This document shows positions 27,488 through 37,045 of a stretch of 64,000 bases of DNA, in pieces. Below the pieces are notes generated by a model, which searched no databases, was not told where the DNA came from, and worked only from the letters and a program-made list of their open reading frames with translations. The stretch covers positions 310,001-374,000 of the forward strand of contig NZ_BAAAFH010000022.1 of assembly GCF_039523435.1 (NCBI RefSeq). The letters run 5' to 3'. Source of the stretch: Wandonia haliotis. Its GTDB lineage: Bacteria; Bacteroidota; Bacteroidia; Flavobacteriales_D; Crocinitomicaceae. Both the position numbers and the translations under genes were made by a program. Each line of letters begins with the position of its first letter. Within the stretch, counting starts at the first letter, position 1.

Positions 27488-29719
27488 ATGGCATCAAAAA
27501 TCATTTACACAAAAACGGACGAAGCTCCTTTTTTAGCAACTTATTCATTATTACCAATCATTAAAGCTTTTGCTGGTTCAGCAGGAGTAGAAATGGAAAC
27601 CAGAGATATCTCCCTTGCAGGACGTATTCTGGCAAACTTCCCTGAGTATCTTTCTCCTGAACAGCAAATCAATGATGATCTTGCTGAATTAGGCCAGTTG
27701 GTTACTCAACCTGATGCCAATATTATCAAACTACCTAATATCAGTGCTTCTGTACCACAGATAAAAGCAGCTGTAAAAGAACTTCAATCGCAAGGATACA
27801 AACTTCCTGATTATCCGGAAGAACCTAAGAACGAAGATGAAAAGGCCATTAAAGCCAAATACGACAGAGTAAAAGGAAGTGCTGTGAATCCGGTACTTCG
27901 CGAAGGGAACTCGGATCGACGTGCTCCAAAAGCAGTAAAGAATTATGCCAAGAAAAACCCGCATAGTATGGGGGCATGGGCTTCCGACTCCAAGTCCCAT
28001 GTATCTACAATGACTTCCGGAGATTTTGCGCATAATGAAAAATCGGTAACGCTTCAAAAAGCAGGAAGTGTACGCATTGAAATGACAGACACCACCGGAC
28101 AAACAACGATTTTGAAAGAAAGTGTAAAAGTACAGGAAGGTGAAATCATTGATGCGACTGTTTTAAGCAAGCAAGCTTTACTACAATTCATCAGTCAACA
28201 GATTGAAGAAGCTAAAGCGCAGGGTGTACTTTTCTCGCTTCACATGAAAGCAACCATGATGAAAGTTTCTGACCCTATTATTTTCGGTCATGCTGTTGAA
28301 GTATTCTTTAAAGATGTCTTTGAAAAGCATGGTGCAACGTTCAAAGAGCTTGGTGTAGACGTAAGAAACGGGTTCGGTGATCTTATTGCAAAAATCGAAA
28401 CACTGGAGGAAGGAAAAAAACTGGAAATACTCGCTGATATTAATAGTGTATATGCATCACGTCCTGAACTTGCTATGGTGAACTCCGATAAGGGCATTAC
28501 CAACCTTCACGTTCCAAGTGACGTAATTATCGATGCTTCTATGCCGGCTATGATCCGTAATTCGGGACGTATGTGGAACAAAGAAGGGAAAGCGCAAGAT
28601 ACAAAAGCCGTTATTCCTGACAGCAGCTATGCTGGCGTATACAGTGCTACTATTGATTTCTGCAAGAAAAATGGTGCTTTTGATCCTACCACGATGGGAA
28701 CAGTTCCGAATGTCGGGTTAATGGCACAAAAAGCAGAAGAGTACGGTTCTCATGATAAAACATTTGAAATCAAAGGAAATGGTGTTGTTAAAGTAGTTGA
28801 TCAGGACGGAAACGTATTGATGCAACACGATGTTAACGATGGTGATATCTGGAGAATGTGTCAGGTGAAAGATGCACCTGTTCAGGACTGGGTTAAGCTT
28901 GCTGTAAACCGTGCCCGTGCAACAGCAACACCTGCTGTATTCTGGTTAGACAGTAACCGTGCTCATGATGCCGAGTTAATTAAAAAGGTAAATCTATACC
29001 TGAAAGATCATGATACAGAAGGTTTGGAAATTCTCATCAAATCTCCGGTAGAAGCGACTCTTTATACGTTGGATCGATTGAAAAAAGGAGAAGATACTAT
29101 TTCCGTAACCGGAAACGTTCTTCGTGACTACCTTACCGATTTATTCCCTATTCTGGAGCTGGGAACCAGTGCAAAAATGCTTTCTATCGTTCCGTTAATG
29201 AATGGCGGAGGTCTTTTTGAAACCGGTGCAGGAGGTTCTGCTCCTAAGCATGTTGAGCAATTCCTTGAAGAAAACCACTTGCGTTGGGATTCTTTAGGTG
29301 AATTCCTTGCTATTGCTGTATCGTTTGAACATTTAGCACAAACAACTGACAACGAGAAAGCACAGATATTGGCAGACACATTGGATGAAGCAACTGGAAA
29401 ATTCCTTGAAAACGACAAATCTCCATCCCGTAAAGCAGGAGAATTGGATAACAGAGGAAGCCACTTCTACCTTGCTACCTATTGGGCTGAAGCTCTTGCT
29501 TATCAAGCAAAAGATACTGAGTTAAAAGCTCTTTTTGCACCAATAGCCGAAGAGATGAAAGCTAATGAAGGTAAGATTGTTGATGAACTAAACAGCGTTC
29601 AGGGACAACCTGTAGATATCAAAGGATACTATCACCCGAATGAGATGTTAACTTCATCTGCAATGCGTCCAAGTGTAACTTTAAATACAATTTTGGATAA
29701 ATTAGCTGTTGAAGCCTAA
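27488..29719 (+). CDS. icd: NADP-dependent isocitrate dehydrogenase, monomeric type
   Basis: 743 residues from the ATG at 27488 (MASKIIYTKTDEAP). An upstream in-frame start at 27455 would add 11 residues not typical of the family. The protein is the monomeric IDH class (about 740 residues) that oxidises isocitrate to 2-oxoglutarate with NADP+ in the citric acid cycle. Hallmarks are the N-terminal YTKTDEAPFLATYSLLPI, the LREGNSDRRAPKAVKNYAKKNPHSMG segment and SMPAMIRNSGRMW. It is unrelated in fold arrangement to the smaller dimeric IDH. A terminator follows at 29745-29773. Confidence 0.96.
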   Translation: MASKIIYTKTDEAPFLATYSLLPIIKAFAGSAGVEMETRDISLAGRILANFPEYLSPEQQINDDLAELGQLVTQPDANIIKLPNISASVPQIKAAVKELQSQGYKLPDYPEEPKNEDEKAIKAKYDRVKGSAVNPVLREGNSDRRAPKAVKNYAKKNPHSMGAWASDSKSHVSTMTSGDFAHNEKSVTLQKAGSVRIEMTDTTGQTTILKESVKVQEGEIIDATVLSKQALLQFISQQIEEAKAQGVLFSLHMKATMMKVSDPIIFGHAVEVFFKDVFEKHGATFKELGVDVRNGFGDLIAKIETLEEGKKLEILADINSVYASRPELAMVNSDKGITNLHVPSDVIIDASMPAMIRNSGRMWNKEGKAQDTKAVIPDSSYAGVYSATIDFCKKNGAFDPTTMGTVPNVGLMAQKAEEYGSHDKTFEIKGNGVVKVVDQDGNVLMQHDVNDGDIWRMCQVKDAPVQDWVKLAVNRARATATPAVFWLDSNRAHDAELIKKVNLYLKDHDTEGLEILIKSPVEATLYTLDRLKKGEDTISVTGNVLRDYLTDLFPILELGTSAKMLSIVPLMNGGGLFETGAGGSAPKHVEQFLEENHLRWDSLGEFLAIAVSFEHLAQTTDNEKAQILADTLDEATGKFLENDKSPSRKAGELDNRGSHFYLATYWAEALAYQAKDTELKALFAPIAEEMKANEGKIVDELNSVQGQPVDIKGYYHPNEMLTSSAMRPSVTLNTILDKLAVEA

Positions 29720-29744
29720 AAACATAGCTAACAATAAGCATATC

Positions 29745-29773
29745 AAAATGGCGGGTTTTATATCCGCCATTTT
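29745..29773 (+). terminator. Intrinsic terminator after icd
   Basis: AAAATGGCGG (29745-29754) pairs with CCGCCATTTT (29764-29773), followed by T. It begins 25 nt after the icd stop and ends 24 nt before the mnmD start, so mnmD is likely to depend on its own promoter or readthrough. Confidence 0.8.
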
Positions 29774-29797
29774 TAATAAACACCACTTTTCATCAAT

Positions 29798-30475
29798 ATG
29801 GAAGCCAATACATTCAAACGCGAAGTAAGGATTACCGAAGATGGTTCGAAAACGATTTATATTCCGGAAATGGATGAAAATTATCATTCGTTTCACGGTG
29901 CACTCCAGGAAGCCCGACATGTATTTATCAAGCATGGCTTGTTACATACAGATCAAAAAGAACTCTCTGTTCTGGAAGTTGGTTTTGGTACAGGTCTAAA
30001 CGCACTACTAACTGCTTTAGAAGCTGAGAAAGAGAACATAAAAGTTTCGTACTTCGGACTGGAAGCCTATCCGGTAGAACGTGAAATTCTGGCTCAAATG
30101 GATTATTGTTCGGTCATTTCTGAGAGCAATTGTCAGTTACTTTATGACGCAATACACGCGTCTGAGTTTGGGAAAAAAAGTGATGTTTCGACATTTTTTA
30201 GTCTCGAAAAAATCCAGGAAAAACTGGAAGATTATATCCCCGGGGAGAGCAAATTTGACTTGATTTACTTTGATGCGTTCGGCCCCCGTGCTCAGGCGGA
30301 TATGTGGAACAAAAAACATTTTGAAAAGCTATATCACGCAGTAAAGCCGGGAGGAGTATTTGTTACCTATTGTGCCAAGGGACAGGTGAAAAGAGATTTG
30401 AAAGCTGTAGGATTTAGCCTTGAAGCACTTCCGGGACCTCCGGGAAAAAGAGAAATGACACGGGGAAGGAAATAA
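29798..30475 (+). CDS. mnmD: tRNA (mnm5s2U34) methyltransferase, single-domain
   Basis: 225 residues. It matches the methyltransferase half of the bifunctional MnmC: VLEVGFGTGLNALL (SAM motif I), FDAFGPRAQADMWN (substrate motif) and PGGVFVTYCAKGQVKRDLKAVGF, ending with GPPGKREMTRG. It methylates 5-aminomethyl-2-thiouridine at the wobble position of certain tRNAs. The oxidase half of MnmC is absent, as in stand-alone MnmD of many Gram-positive and Bacteroidota genomes. It is downstream of an icd terminator and converges on the efflux operon. Confidence 0.9.
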   Translation: MEANTFKREVRITEDGSKTIYIPEMDENYHSFHGALQEARHVFIKHGLLHTDQKELSVLEVGFGTGLNALLTALEAEKENIKVSYFGLEAYPVEREILAQMDYCSVISESNCQLLYDAIHASEFGKKSDVSTFFSLEKIQEKLEDYIPGESKFDLIYFDAFGPRAQADMWNKKHFEKLYHAVKPGGVFVTYCAKGQVKRDLKAVGFSLEALPGPPGKREMTRGRK

Positions 30476-30505
30476 ACGGATGAAAATCCTCCCCCAAATG
30501 TCATT

Positions 30506-31930
30506 TTATTTCCATCCACCACCTAAAGCCCGGTATAGATGAATCATTGCTTTATACTTACTTAATTCATCTGAGATTTCTTCAATCTGCGCTCCAAGTA
30601 ATGCCTGTTCAGATGTAAGAACATCTGTATAGTTTGTAGAACTCGTAAATTCCAATAATTTCATTCGGAAAGTAACCGCATTTTGCAAAGCTTCAATTTG
30701 CTTTTCTCTGATCGCTTCTTTTTCCTCTATTGTTTTATAAGCAAAAAGAGCGTCTGTCACTTCCTGCCCGGCAACCAGCATACTTTTCTCGAAGTTATTG
30801 AACGCTTGTTGTTGCGCCAGTAAGGCATTTCTGTGATTTGCCTTCAATTTTCCTCTCTGAAAGAGCGGTTGCGTCAATCCTCCTACGATATTCGCAAAAA
30901 TACTTTTCGGATCAAGTAAGGTACGCGTTGTTAAAGCTGAAATTCCAAAAGTTCCCGAAGTAAGTGTAATAGAAGGATAGAAAGATGCTTTCGCTACATT
31001 AGTTTGTTCAAAAGCTTCTCTGAAAGCCCATTCCGCCTCCATCACATCCGGACGATTTTGTAACAGCCGTGCCGGTACTCCCACCATCAATTCACGGGAA
31101 AGGTCTACTTCATCCAACTTCGACCGGTCAATGGTTTGAAATGGTTTTCCCAATAAAACACACAACGCATTTTCCAGTTCCCGAATCGATCGTCTTAATT
31201 CAGGAACCTGAATTTCCGCAGCATACAGATTAGATTCTGCCTGTACCAGATCTGCACGGGTAATCGTACCTGCCTCCAATAATGAGGACAGAGTATTCAC
31301 GGTCTCTTTACGCAAATCAATTGTCCGCAGCGTAATTTCCAACTGCTTATCCAGTGCCATCAACGTGAAATACGACTCGGCAACAGAACTGATCAACGAT
31401 GTCTGATACGCTCGTTTACCGGATTCTGCTTTCATAAATGAGGCATACGCTTTATTCTTGGCCGCTGTCATTTTTCCCCATATTTCCAATTCCCATGAAC
31501 TGGTAACACCAATCGACACATTTGTCGTTTTGAGATTAATGTTAACGGATGGAGGTAAATTCAATGAATTCTGCGACGTATTATTGTACGTAACAGAAGG
31601 AGAGAAGTCTAAACTCGGCAAGAAAGCCAATTTACTTTGCTTCAATGAATTCTCTGCAGCCTGAATAGATAGTACAGCATTTTGAAAATCATAATTATTT
31701 GCCAGAGCCTCGTCTATCAGAACCAACAATTTAGGGTCCTTAAAAAACTCTTCCCATGAAATATCCCCGATACTTAACGTATCTGTAACCGTAGTATCTC
31801 GATATAATGAATCAACAAGTCCTTCTGAAAAATCAGGACGTTCATATTTTTTGGTGACTACACCGCAGGCATTCAGAACAAGTAGTCCGAATAGTATCCC
31901 TGCTATAATTTTAACTGAAAAACGTTTCAT
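30506..31930 (-). CDS. Outer-membrane efflux channel, NodT/OprM-type lipoprotein
   Basis: About 474 residues from the ATG at 31930 (MKRFSVKIIAGILFGLLVLNACG, lipobox LNAC). An ATG at 31942 and a GTG at 31951 in the same frame are less likely because they spoil the signal peptide n-region. The protein has the two repeats of the TolC/OprM family (NAVLSIQAAENSLKQSKLAFLPSLDFSP, RRSIRELENALCVLLGKPF, LLQNRPDVMEAEWAFR). It forms the outer-membrane duct of a tripartite pump. The start is within 2 nt of the RND pump stop. Confidence 0.94.
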   Translation of the reverse strand: MKRFSVKIIAGILFGLLVLNACGVVTKKYERPDFSEGLVDSLYRDTTVTDTLSIGDISWEEFFKDPKLLVLIDEALANNYDFQNAVLSIQAAENSLKQSKLAFLPSLDFSPSVTYNNTSQNSLNLPPSVNINLKTTNVSIGVTSSWELEIWGKMTAAKNKAYASFMKAESGKRAYQTSLISSVAESYFTLMALDKQLEITLRTIDLRKETVNTLSSLLEAGTITRADLVQAESNLYAAEIQVPELRRSIRELENALCVLLGKPFQTIDRSKLDEVDLSRELMVGVPARLLQNRPDVMEAEWAFREAFEQTNVAKASFYPSITLTSGTFGISALTTRTLLDPKSIFANIVGGLTQPLFQRGKLKANHRNALLAQQQAFNNFEKSMLVAGQEVTDALFAYKTIEEKEAIREKQIEALQNAVTFRMKLLEFTSSTNYTDVLTSEQALLGAQIEEISDELSKYKAMIHLYRALGGGWK

Positions 31931-31931
31931 A

Positions 31932-34900
31932 TTATTCTTCATGAATTTCACTATTCTCTCTCTTTTTTCCGGAAACCTTTTCCTGTAAATACTGGAATAC
32001 GACGAACAAAGCCGGGATAACCAGTATTCCCAACAAGGTTCCTGTTAACATTCCTCCAATAGCTCCTGTTCCAATAGAGTTGTTCCCGATAGCTCCGGCT
32101 CCTTTCGACAACATCAGCGGCAAAAGCCCTAAGATAAATGCAAAAGATGTCATCAAAATCGGACGGAAACGCGCTACAGCACCCTGTACAGCAGCTTCAA
32201 CAAGCCCCATTCCCCGCTTTCTCCTGTCTACCGAGTACTCTACAATCAGAATGGCATTCTTAGCCAACAATCCTATCAACATGATCAGGGTGATCTGCAA
32301 ATAGATATTGTTACTGATAGCAAAAAGATTGGCGAAAAGGAATGTTCCCGCTAACCCAACCGGCACTGACAACAAAACAGAAAATGGCAGAAGATAACTC
32401 TCATATTGAGCTGCCAACAGGAAGTAAACGAAAACAACTGACAGCAGGAAAATGTATATCGTCTGACCACCTGCATTCAACTCTTCACGCGTCATTCCCG
32501 AAAACTCGTATCCGTAACCAACCGGCAGTGTTTCTTCGGCAACTTCTTCGATCGCATCAATCGCATCTCCTGATGAATATCCCTGATCAGGAGCACCGGT
32601 AATCGTAATACTGGTAAACAGGTTAAAGCGATTAATAATCTGTGGTCCAAGTACCCGTTCTATCGTAATAAACTCGGTAATCGGAGCCATATCTCCATTC
32701 GCATTTCTTACCATTATTTTTCGCAACGACTCCTTATCTGCCCGGAATTCGGGTGCTGCCTGGTACATAACACGATACTGCTTTCCGAAAGCGTTAAAGT
32801 TGGAAGCATAAACTCCTCCATAATACCCTTGCAACGTACTTAGTATGTGATTAACAGGGATACCTGCTTTCTTCGCTTCTGCCGCCTTCACATCTATCAG
32901 GTACTGCGGGAAATTCGGAGAAAAAGAAGTCGAAGCATATTGAATTTCGGGACGACTGTTCAGTTTTGCCAAAAATTCGTTTTTAACCCCGTCAAAATCG
33001 GTTATTGAACCACCTTTTTGATCCTGAAGCTGTAATTCAAAACCGGAAGAGAATCCAAAACCACGGATGGTAGGCGGGGCAAAGAAAATAATACGGGCAT
33101 CATTTATTTTCCCGGTTTGCATAAAGAGCTTCTTAACGATACTCTGCACATCCTGACCTTGCCCTGTGCGTTCTGCCCATCGTTTCAACTTAACGATAAT
33201 CATTCCGTAATTGGAACCGGAACCGGAAATCAATGACCGACCTGAAATTCTCAAAATGTTATTGACTTCAGGGATTTCCTTCACCACTTTTTCTATCTCC
33301 AGTAATACGGTCTCCGTTCTTTCTATCGAGGTTCCCGGAGGAAGAGAGATATCAGACATGATAGACCCCGTATCCTCATTAGGAACAAAGGCCTTTGGTG
33401 TTGTTTGCATAAGGAATACAAAAAGTCCTATAAATGCTGCAATAAAACCAAAAGTCAGCCATTTTCGGGCGATAAAGAAGTTTACTATCTTTCCATATTT
33501 ATTGGTTGTTGCTGTAAACCCAGTATTAAATGCCACATAAAATCGTTGTAAGAAATTCTTGTTCTTATGCTCTTCATGTGGTTTCAAAAGGATAGCACAA
33601 AGTGCGGGAGACAATGTTAACGCGTTAACTGCTGAAAGTAGAATTGCAATCGCAAGAGTTAGCCCGAATTGCTTATAAAATACACCTGCCGAACCGGAAA
33701 TAAAACTCACCGGAATAAATACGGCCGCCATGACAAGTGTAATGGAGATAATTGCCCCAGAAATGTCATGCATGGCTGCAAAACTTGCTTTTCGTGCATT
33801 CTTTTCACCTTCTTCCATTTTTGCGTGGACCGCCTCGACGACGACAATGGCGTCATCCACTACAATTCCCACCGCAAGCACCAAAGCAAATAAGGTCAAC
33901 AGGTTGATGGTAAAACCAAATAAACTCAGGAAGAAAAATGTTCCGATAATAGCTACGGGAACAGAGATGGCAGGGATCAATGTAGAACGCCAATCCTGAA
34001 GGAAGAGGAATACAACAATAAATACAAGAATAAATGCCTCTACCAATGTTGAAATTACTTTCTTAATCGACGCATCCAGAAAGTCATTTGCATTAACAAG
34101 ACTGGTGTAATCTACCCCAGAAGGAAATTTCACCTTTTCCTCTTCCAGTACTTTCAAACAGTCTTCAATTACCTGCTGAGCATTGGAACCAGCTGTCTGA
34201 CTGATTGCTACACCAACCGATTCATTTCCATTTGTAAACGAATTACTGGCGTAACTTTGTGCACCCAACTCAATACGAGCGATATCTTTCAGATAAAGTA
34301 CCTGACCACTCTCATCCGACCGAATCACAATATCCCCGAATTCAGTCTCATTTTGAAGACGTCCTTTGTATTTCAGCATATACTGAAAGGACTGGTCTCC
34401 GTTTTCCCCGAACTGACCGGGAGCTGCTTCAATATTTTGTTCTGCCAATACCGCCTGAATGTCATCCGGAACTAATCCATAACTAGCCATCACATCCGGC
34501 TTCAGCCAGATCCGCATGGAGTAATCCTTCTGCCCGAATACCATGGCTTCTCCTACCCCGGTAACACGTTTGATTTTCGGAAGAATGTTAATATTGGCGT
34601 AGTTCTGCAAGAACGTCTGGTCATACGCCGTATTCTCTGAATACAACGAGAAGATCAAAATATTATCCGACTGTCTCTTGGCTGTATTTACCCCGGACCG
34701 GGTTACTTCCTGGGGTAAAAGAGGGGTTGCACGCGCTACTCTGTTCTGAACGTTTACAGCCGCCAGATCCGGGTTAGTACCCAGCTTGAAATAGATATTA
34801 ATATTTGCAGTTCCATCATTAGAAGAGGTGGAAGTCATATATAACATGTCTTCCACTCCGTTAATTTGTTCTTCCAGCGGAATTACAACAGAATTCATTA

Positions 34901-35069
34901 CCACATCTGCATTAGCTCCCTGATAATTTGCAGATACTGTCACCGTCGGAGGTGCAATCTCCGGATACTGCGATACAGGAAGCGTAATCAGACCAATTAC
35001 TCCCAGAATGACAATGAGAATAGAAATAACTGTTGAAAGAACTGGTCTTTCAATAAACTTATTAAACAT
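31932..35069 (-). CDS. RND multidrug efflux pump, HAE1 (AcrB-like) family
   Basis: 1045 residues, the family length. TM1 follows MFNKFIERPVLSTVISILIVILG, a first periplasmic loop follows, and TM4 carries the proton-relay Asp pair (VGIVVDDAIVVVEAV). A second periplasmic loop and six C-terminal TM helices complete the twelve-helix topology (LIMLIGLLAKNAILIVEYSV). It should export drugs, dyes or detergents from the periplasm and inner membrane using the proton gradient. Substrate range cannot be read from sequence. Adaptor and outer-membrane channel genes flank it in one operon. Confidence 0.97.
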   Translation of the reverse strand: MFNKFIERPVLSTVISILIVILGVIGLITLPVSQYPEIAPPTVTVSANYQGANADVVMNSVVIPLEEQINGVEDMLYMTSTSSNDGTANINIYFKLGTNPDLAAVNVQNRVARATPLLPQEVTRSGVNTAKRQSDNILIFSLYSENTAYDQTFLQNYANINILPKIKRVTGVGEAMVFGQKDYSMRIWLKPDVMASYGLVPDDIQAVLAEQNIEAAPGQFGENGDQSFQYMLKYKGRLQNETEFGDIVIRSDESGQVLYLKDIARIELGAQSYASNSFTNGNESVGVAISQTAGSNAQQVIEDCLKVLEEEKVKFPSGVDYTSLVNANDFLDASIKKVISTLVEAFILVFIVVFLFLQDWRSTLIPAISVPVAIIGTFFFLSLFGFTINLLTLFALVLAVGIVVDDAIVVVEAVHAKMEEGEKNARKASFAAMHDISGAIISITLVMAAVFIPVSFISGSAGVFYKQFGLTLAIAILLSAVNALTLSPALCAILLKPHEEHKNKNFLQRFYVAFNTGFTATTNKYGKIVNFFIARKWLTFGFIAAFIGLFVFLMQTTPKAFVPNEDTGSIMSDISLPPGTSIERTETVLLEIEKVVKEIPEVNNILRISGRSLISGSGSNYGMIIVKLKRWAERTGQGQDVQSIVKKLFMQTGKINDARIIFFAPPTIRGFGFSSGFELQLQDQKGGSITDFDGVKNEFLAKLNSRPEIQYASTSFSPNFPQYLIDVKAAEAKKAGIPVNHILSTLQGYYGGVYASNFNAFGKQYRVMYQAAPEFRADKESLRKIMVRNANGDMAPITEFITIERVLGPQIINRFNLFTSITITGAPDQGYSSGDAIDAIEEVAEETLPVGYGYEFSGMTREELNAGGQTIYIFLLSVVFVYFLLAAQYESYLLPFSVLLSVPVGLAGTFLFANLFAISNNIYLQITLIMLIGLLAKNAILIVEYSVDRRKRGMGLVEAAVQGAVARFRPILMTSFAFILGLLPLMLSKGAGAIGNNSIGTGAIGGMLTGTLLGILVIPALFVVFQYLQEKVSGKKRENSEIHEE

Positions 35070-35076
35070 AAAAATC

Positions 35077-36240
35077 TTATTTACTTAAATTATCCGCCAG
35101 CTGAATGACTTCTTTTGTGTCAACCTTAACCGGTTCAATAACTGTACCTTCTGTCAACAAGCCTATTCCCTCTACAACAACGCGATCATTAACCGCCAGT
35201 CCTTCATCCACAACGAAATACTTTCCTCCGGGTACAGGACGTACTTTTACAGGAACACCTTTTACAGCATTTCCTTCACCTACGATAAATGCCATTCGCT
35301 TGTCCTGTAACTCAACAGTTGCTCCTTGTGGAATAACAATACGGTTCTCAACTTTAGTCGGGATTTGTATACGCGCACTTCCTCCGGAAAGAAGAACTCT
35401 TTCTTTATTCGGAAATGCTGCTTTTACACGAACAGAACCTGTCAATGTATTAACAATACCTGAAAAACTCTCTATATGTCCCTCTTCTTCGTATTCTTCT
35501 CCTGTTGATAGAATCAACGACACGGCATCCATATTTTTAATTTTCTCGGCCATATCTTTCCCTTCCAGGTTTCTCATCATCTCCAATTGCTCTTTTTCAT
35601 TCAGAGCAAAAGAGGCATAGACTTCACTGATATCCGAAACGGTTGTTAACGGTTCTTGTGTAGCATTACTGATATAACTTCCTACTTTAAAAGGAATAAC
35701 TCCCACTACCCCAGTAACCGGGCTTTGAATTTTAGTATACCCCACATTGGTTCGGGCATTGGATAACTGAGCCTTAATCTGTGCCAAGTTAGCCTCCGCT
35801 GATTTCAATTTCAATTCCGCTGCCTGCAGATCAAATGCAGAAACAATTTTCTCATCTACCAACGGACGTGTTTTTTCCACCTGAAGACGAGCTGTGGCAA
35901 TTTCTGATTCGGCAGCTGCTTTCGACGCTTCCAACCGCATTACATCCTGATTGTATTGCGGATTTGATATCGTAAACAATAGCTGACCCTTTTTCACTTC
36001 CTGTCCTTCAATAACGTGGATCTGTTCAATATACCCGTCTATTTTTGAACGGATACTAACATCCTGCTTACCTTCCAGTGTCGCAGGATATGAAGTCAAC
36101 AAGGTTACATTTTCACCTGTTGCTTCGATGAACTTATATGGCTTAGCCTGCTGTACCTGCTTACCATTCTGTTCACTCTGACCACAAGCTGTCAATACCA
36201 ACAACCCCGCAATCCCTGCAATAAATTTAAAACTCCTCAT
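35077..36240 (-). CDS. RND periplasmic adaptor (membrane fusion) lipoprotein
   Basis: 388 residues from the ATG at 36240 (MRSFKFIAGIAGLLVLTACG, lipobox LTAC, Cys19); the longer frame lacks a signal peptide. The domains are those of AcrA-type adaptors: lipoyl halves around the QDVSIRSKIDGYIEQIHVIEGQEVKKGQLLF segment, an alpha-helical hairpin with a long Ala/Lys-rich coil, a second lipoyl half (IQSPVTGVVG), beta-barrel and membrane-proximal domains. It lies 16 nt after the TetR gene stop and 7 nt before the pump gene. It bridges pump and channel. Confidence 0.94.
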   Translation of the reverse strand: MRSFKFIAGIAGLLVLTACGQSEQNGKQVQQAKPYKFIEATGENVTLLTSYPATLEGKQDVSIRSKIDGYIEQIHVIEGQEVKKGQLLFTISNPQYNQDVMRLEASKAAAESEIATARLQVEKTRPLVDEKIVSAFDLQAAELKLKSAEANLAQIKAQLSNARTNVGYTKIQSPVTGVVGVIPFKVGSYISNATQEPLTTVSDISEVYASFALNEKEQLEMMRNLEGKDMAEKIKNMDAVSLILSTGEEYEEEGHIESFSGIVNTLTGSVRVKAAFPNKERVLLSGGSARIQIPTKVENRIVIPQGATVELQDKRMAFIVGEGNAVKGVPVKVRPVPGGKYFVVDEGLAVNDRVVVEGIGLLTEGTVIEPVKVDTKEVIQLADNLSK

Positions 36241-36256
36241 TCCTACTTTTACTGTT

Positions 36257-36865
36257 TTAATTAAATACCATACGTAAAGCAACTTCTTTACGTTCTGCCA
36301 ACATTTGTTCGTAATCGTGTTCCGAAATATTGAATGCACTCTGGTAAATTGGCTTCATTACTTTCGGATATGAAATCAATGCGATAATCGTAATGATAAA
36401 ATCAATCGGCTGTTTGAATTTTAGCCTCCCGGTTTTTATCTCCTCATCAATCTCACAAAGAAAAACCGACAACTCTTCAATGTATTTAGGTTGTACAATT
36501 GATGCTTCTCTGTTAGAAATTTTCGCCGTCTCGTGAATATTGAACACCTCCAAAAACGGGTATTTATCCCTGAACTCAAGAACAAAATCAATAAACAACT
36601 CTACTTTCTCTCTGAAAGGAATTTTTTCCAGATATACCCTTGCTAGTTCTTCCTTCATTTCTTTCATTACCTCGGCATGTGCTTTCGCAAAGAGGTTCTG
36701 TTTAGAGCGGAAATAATAATTTACAAGGGTTCTGTTCACACCCGCAAAGTCAGCTATTTCCTGAGTGCTTGCATGTAACAATCCACGCGAAAAGAAAAGC
36801 TCTTTTGCTTTCACCAACAATTGCTCTTCTGTTGATTCACAAGGATTTGACGATTCGTTTAACAT
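36257..36865 (-). CDS. TetR/AcrR-family transcriptional regulator
   Basis: 202 residues if translation starts at the ATG at 36865 (MLNESSNPCES). A TTG at 36889 gives a longer frame, but it lies on the -7 box and upstream of the operator, so I reject it. The N-terminal HTH is typical: AKELFFSRGLLHASTQEIADFAGVNRTLVNYYFRSKQNLF. The C-terminal ligand domain is diverse. A perfect inverted repeat directly upstream suggests autorepression. As the first gene of the pump operon it should repress the whole set until a drug-like ligand binds. Confidence 0.9.
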   Translation of the reverse strand: MLNESSNPCESTEEQLLVKAKELFFSRGLLHASTQEIADFAGVNRTLVNYYFRSKQNLFAKAHAEVMKEMKEELARVYLEKIPFREKVELFIDFVLEFRDKYPFLEVFNIHETAKISNREASIVQPKYIEELSVFLCEIDEEIKTGRLKFKQPIDFIITIIALISYPKVMKPIYQSAFNISEHDYEQMLAERKEVALRMVFN

Positions 36866-36870
36866 ACTGT

Positions 36871-36886
36871 TTGACAAAAGTGTCAA
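36871..36886. promoter_or_regulatory. TetR operator palindrome of the efflux operon
   Basis: TTGACA-AAAG-TGTCAA is a perfect 6-bp inverted repeat with a 4-bp spacer, lying between the -7 box and the TetR start. Its position over the transcription start fits an autoregulatory operator. Confidence 0.6.
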
Positions 36887-36894
36887 CAAAAGTA
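36887..36894 (-). promoter_or_regulatory. -7 promoter box of the efflux operon
   Basis: Reads TACTTTTG on the minus strand, an exact match, directly adjoining the palindrome and 21 nt before the ATG at 36865. Confidence 0.6.
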
Positions 36895-36997
36895 GTCAAT
36901 AAACCCGATCAGGGCATAGTTACCCTGGTAATTTAACATTTTTTTAATTCGTAAAAATCGGATTCCTATCAGGAAATTCGGAATTAGTTTGCACAAA

Positions 36998-37022
36998 AAA
37001 ACGGCCCCCTAAGAAGCCGTTT
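36998..37022 (-). terminator. Intrinsic terminator after fabG
   Basis: AAACGGC (36999-37005) pairs with GCCGTTT (37016-37022). On the minus strand it is followed by a run of seven T and lies 24 nt after the fabG stop. Confidence 0.7.
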
Positions 37023-37045
37023 CACTATTCATATTTTGTCCAGTA

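Noticed and set aside
36866..36889. Longer TetR start at a TTG
   Set aside because: It overlaps the -7 box and the operator palindrome, so it cannot be in the transcript.
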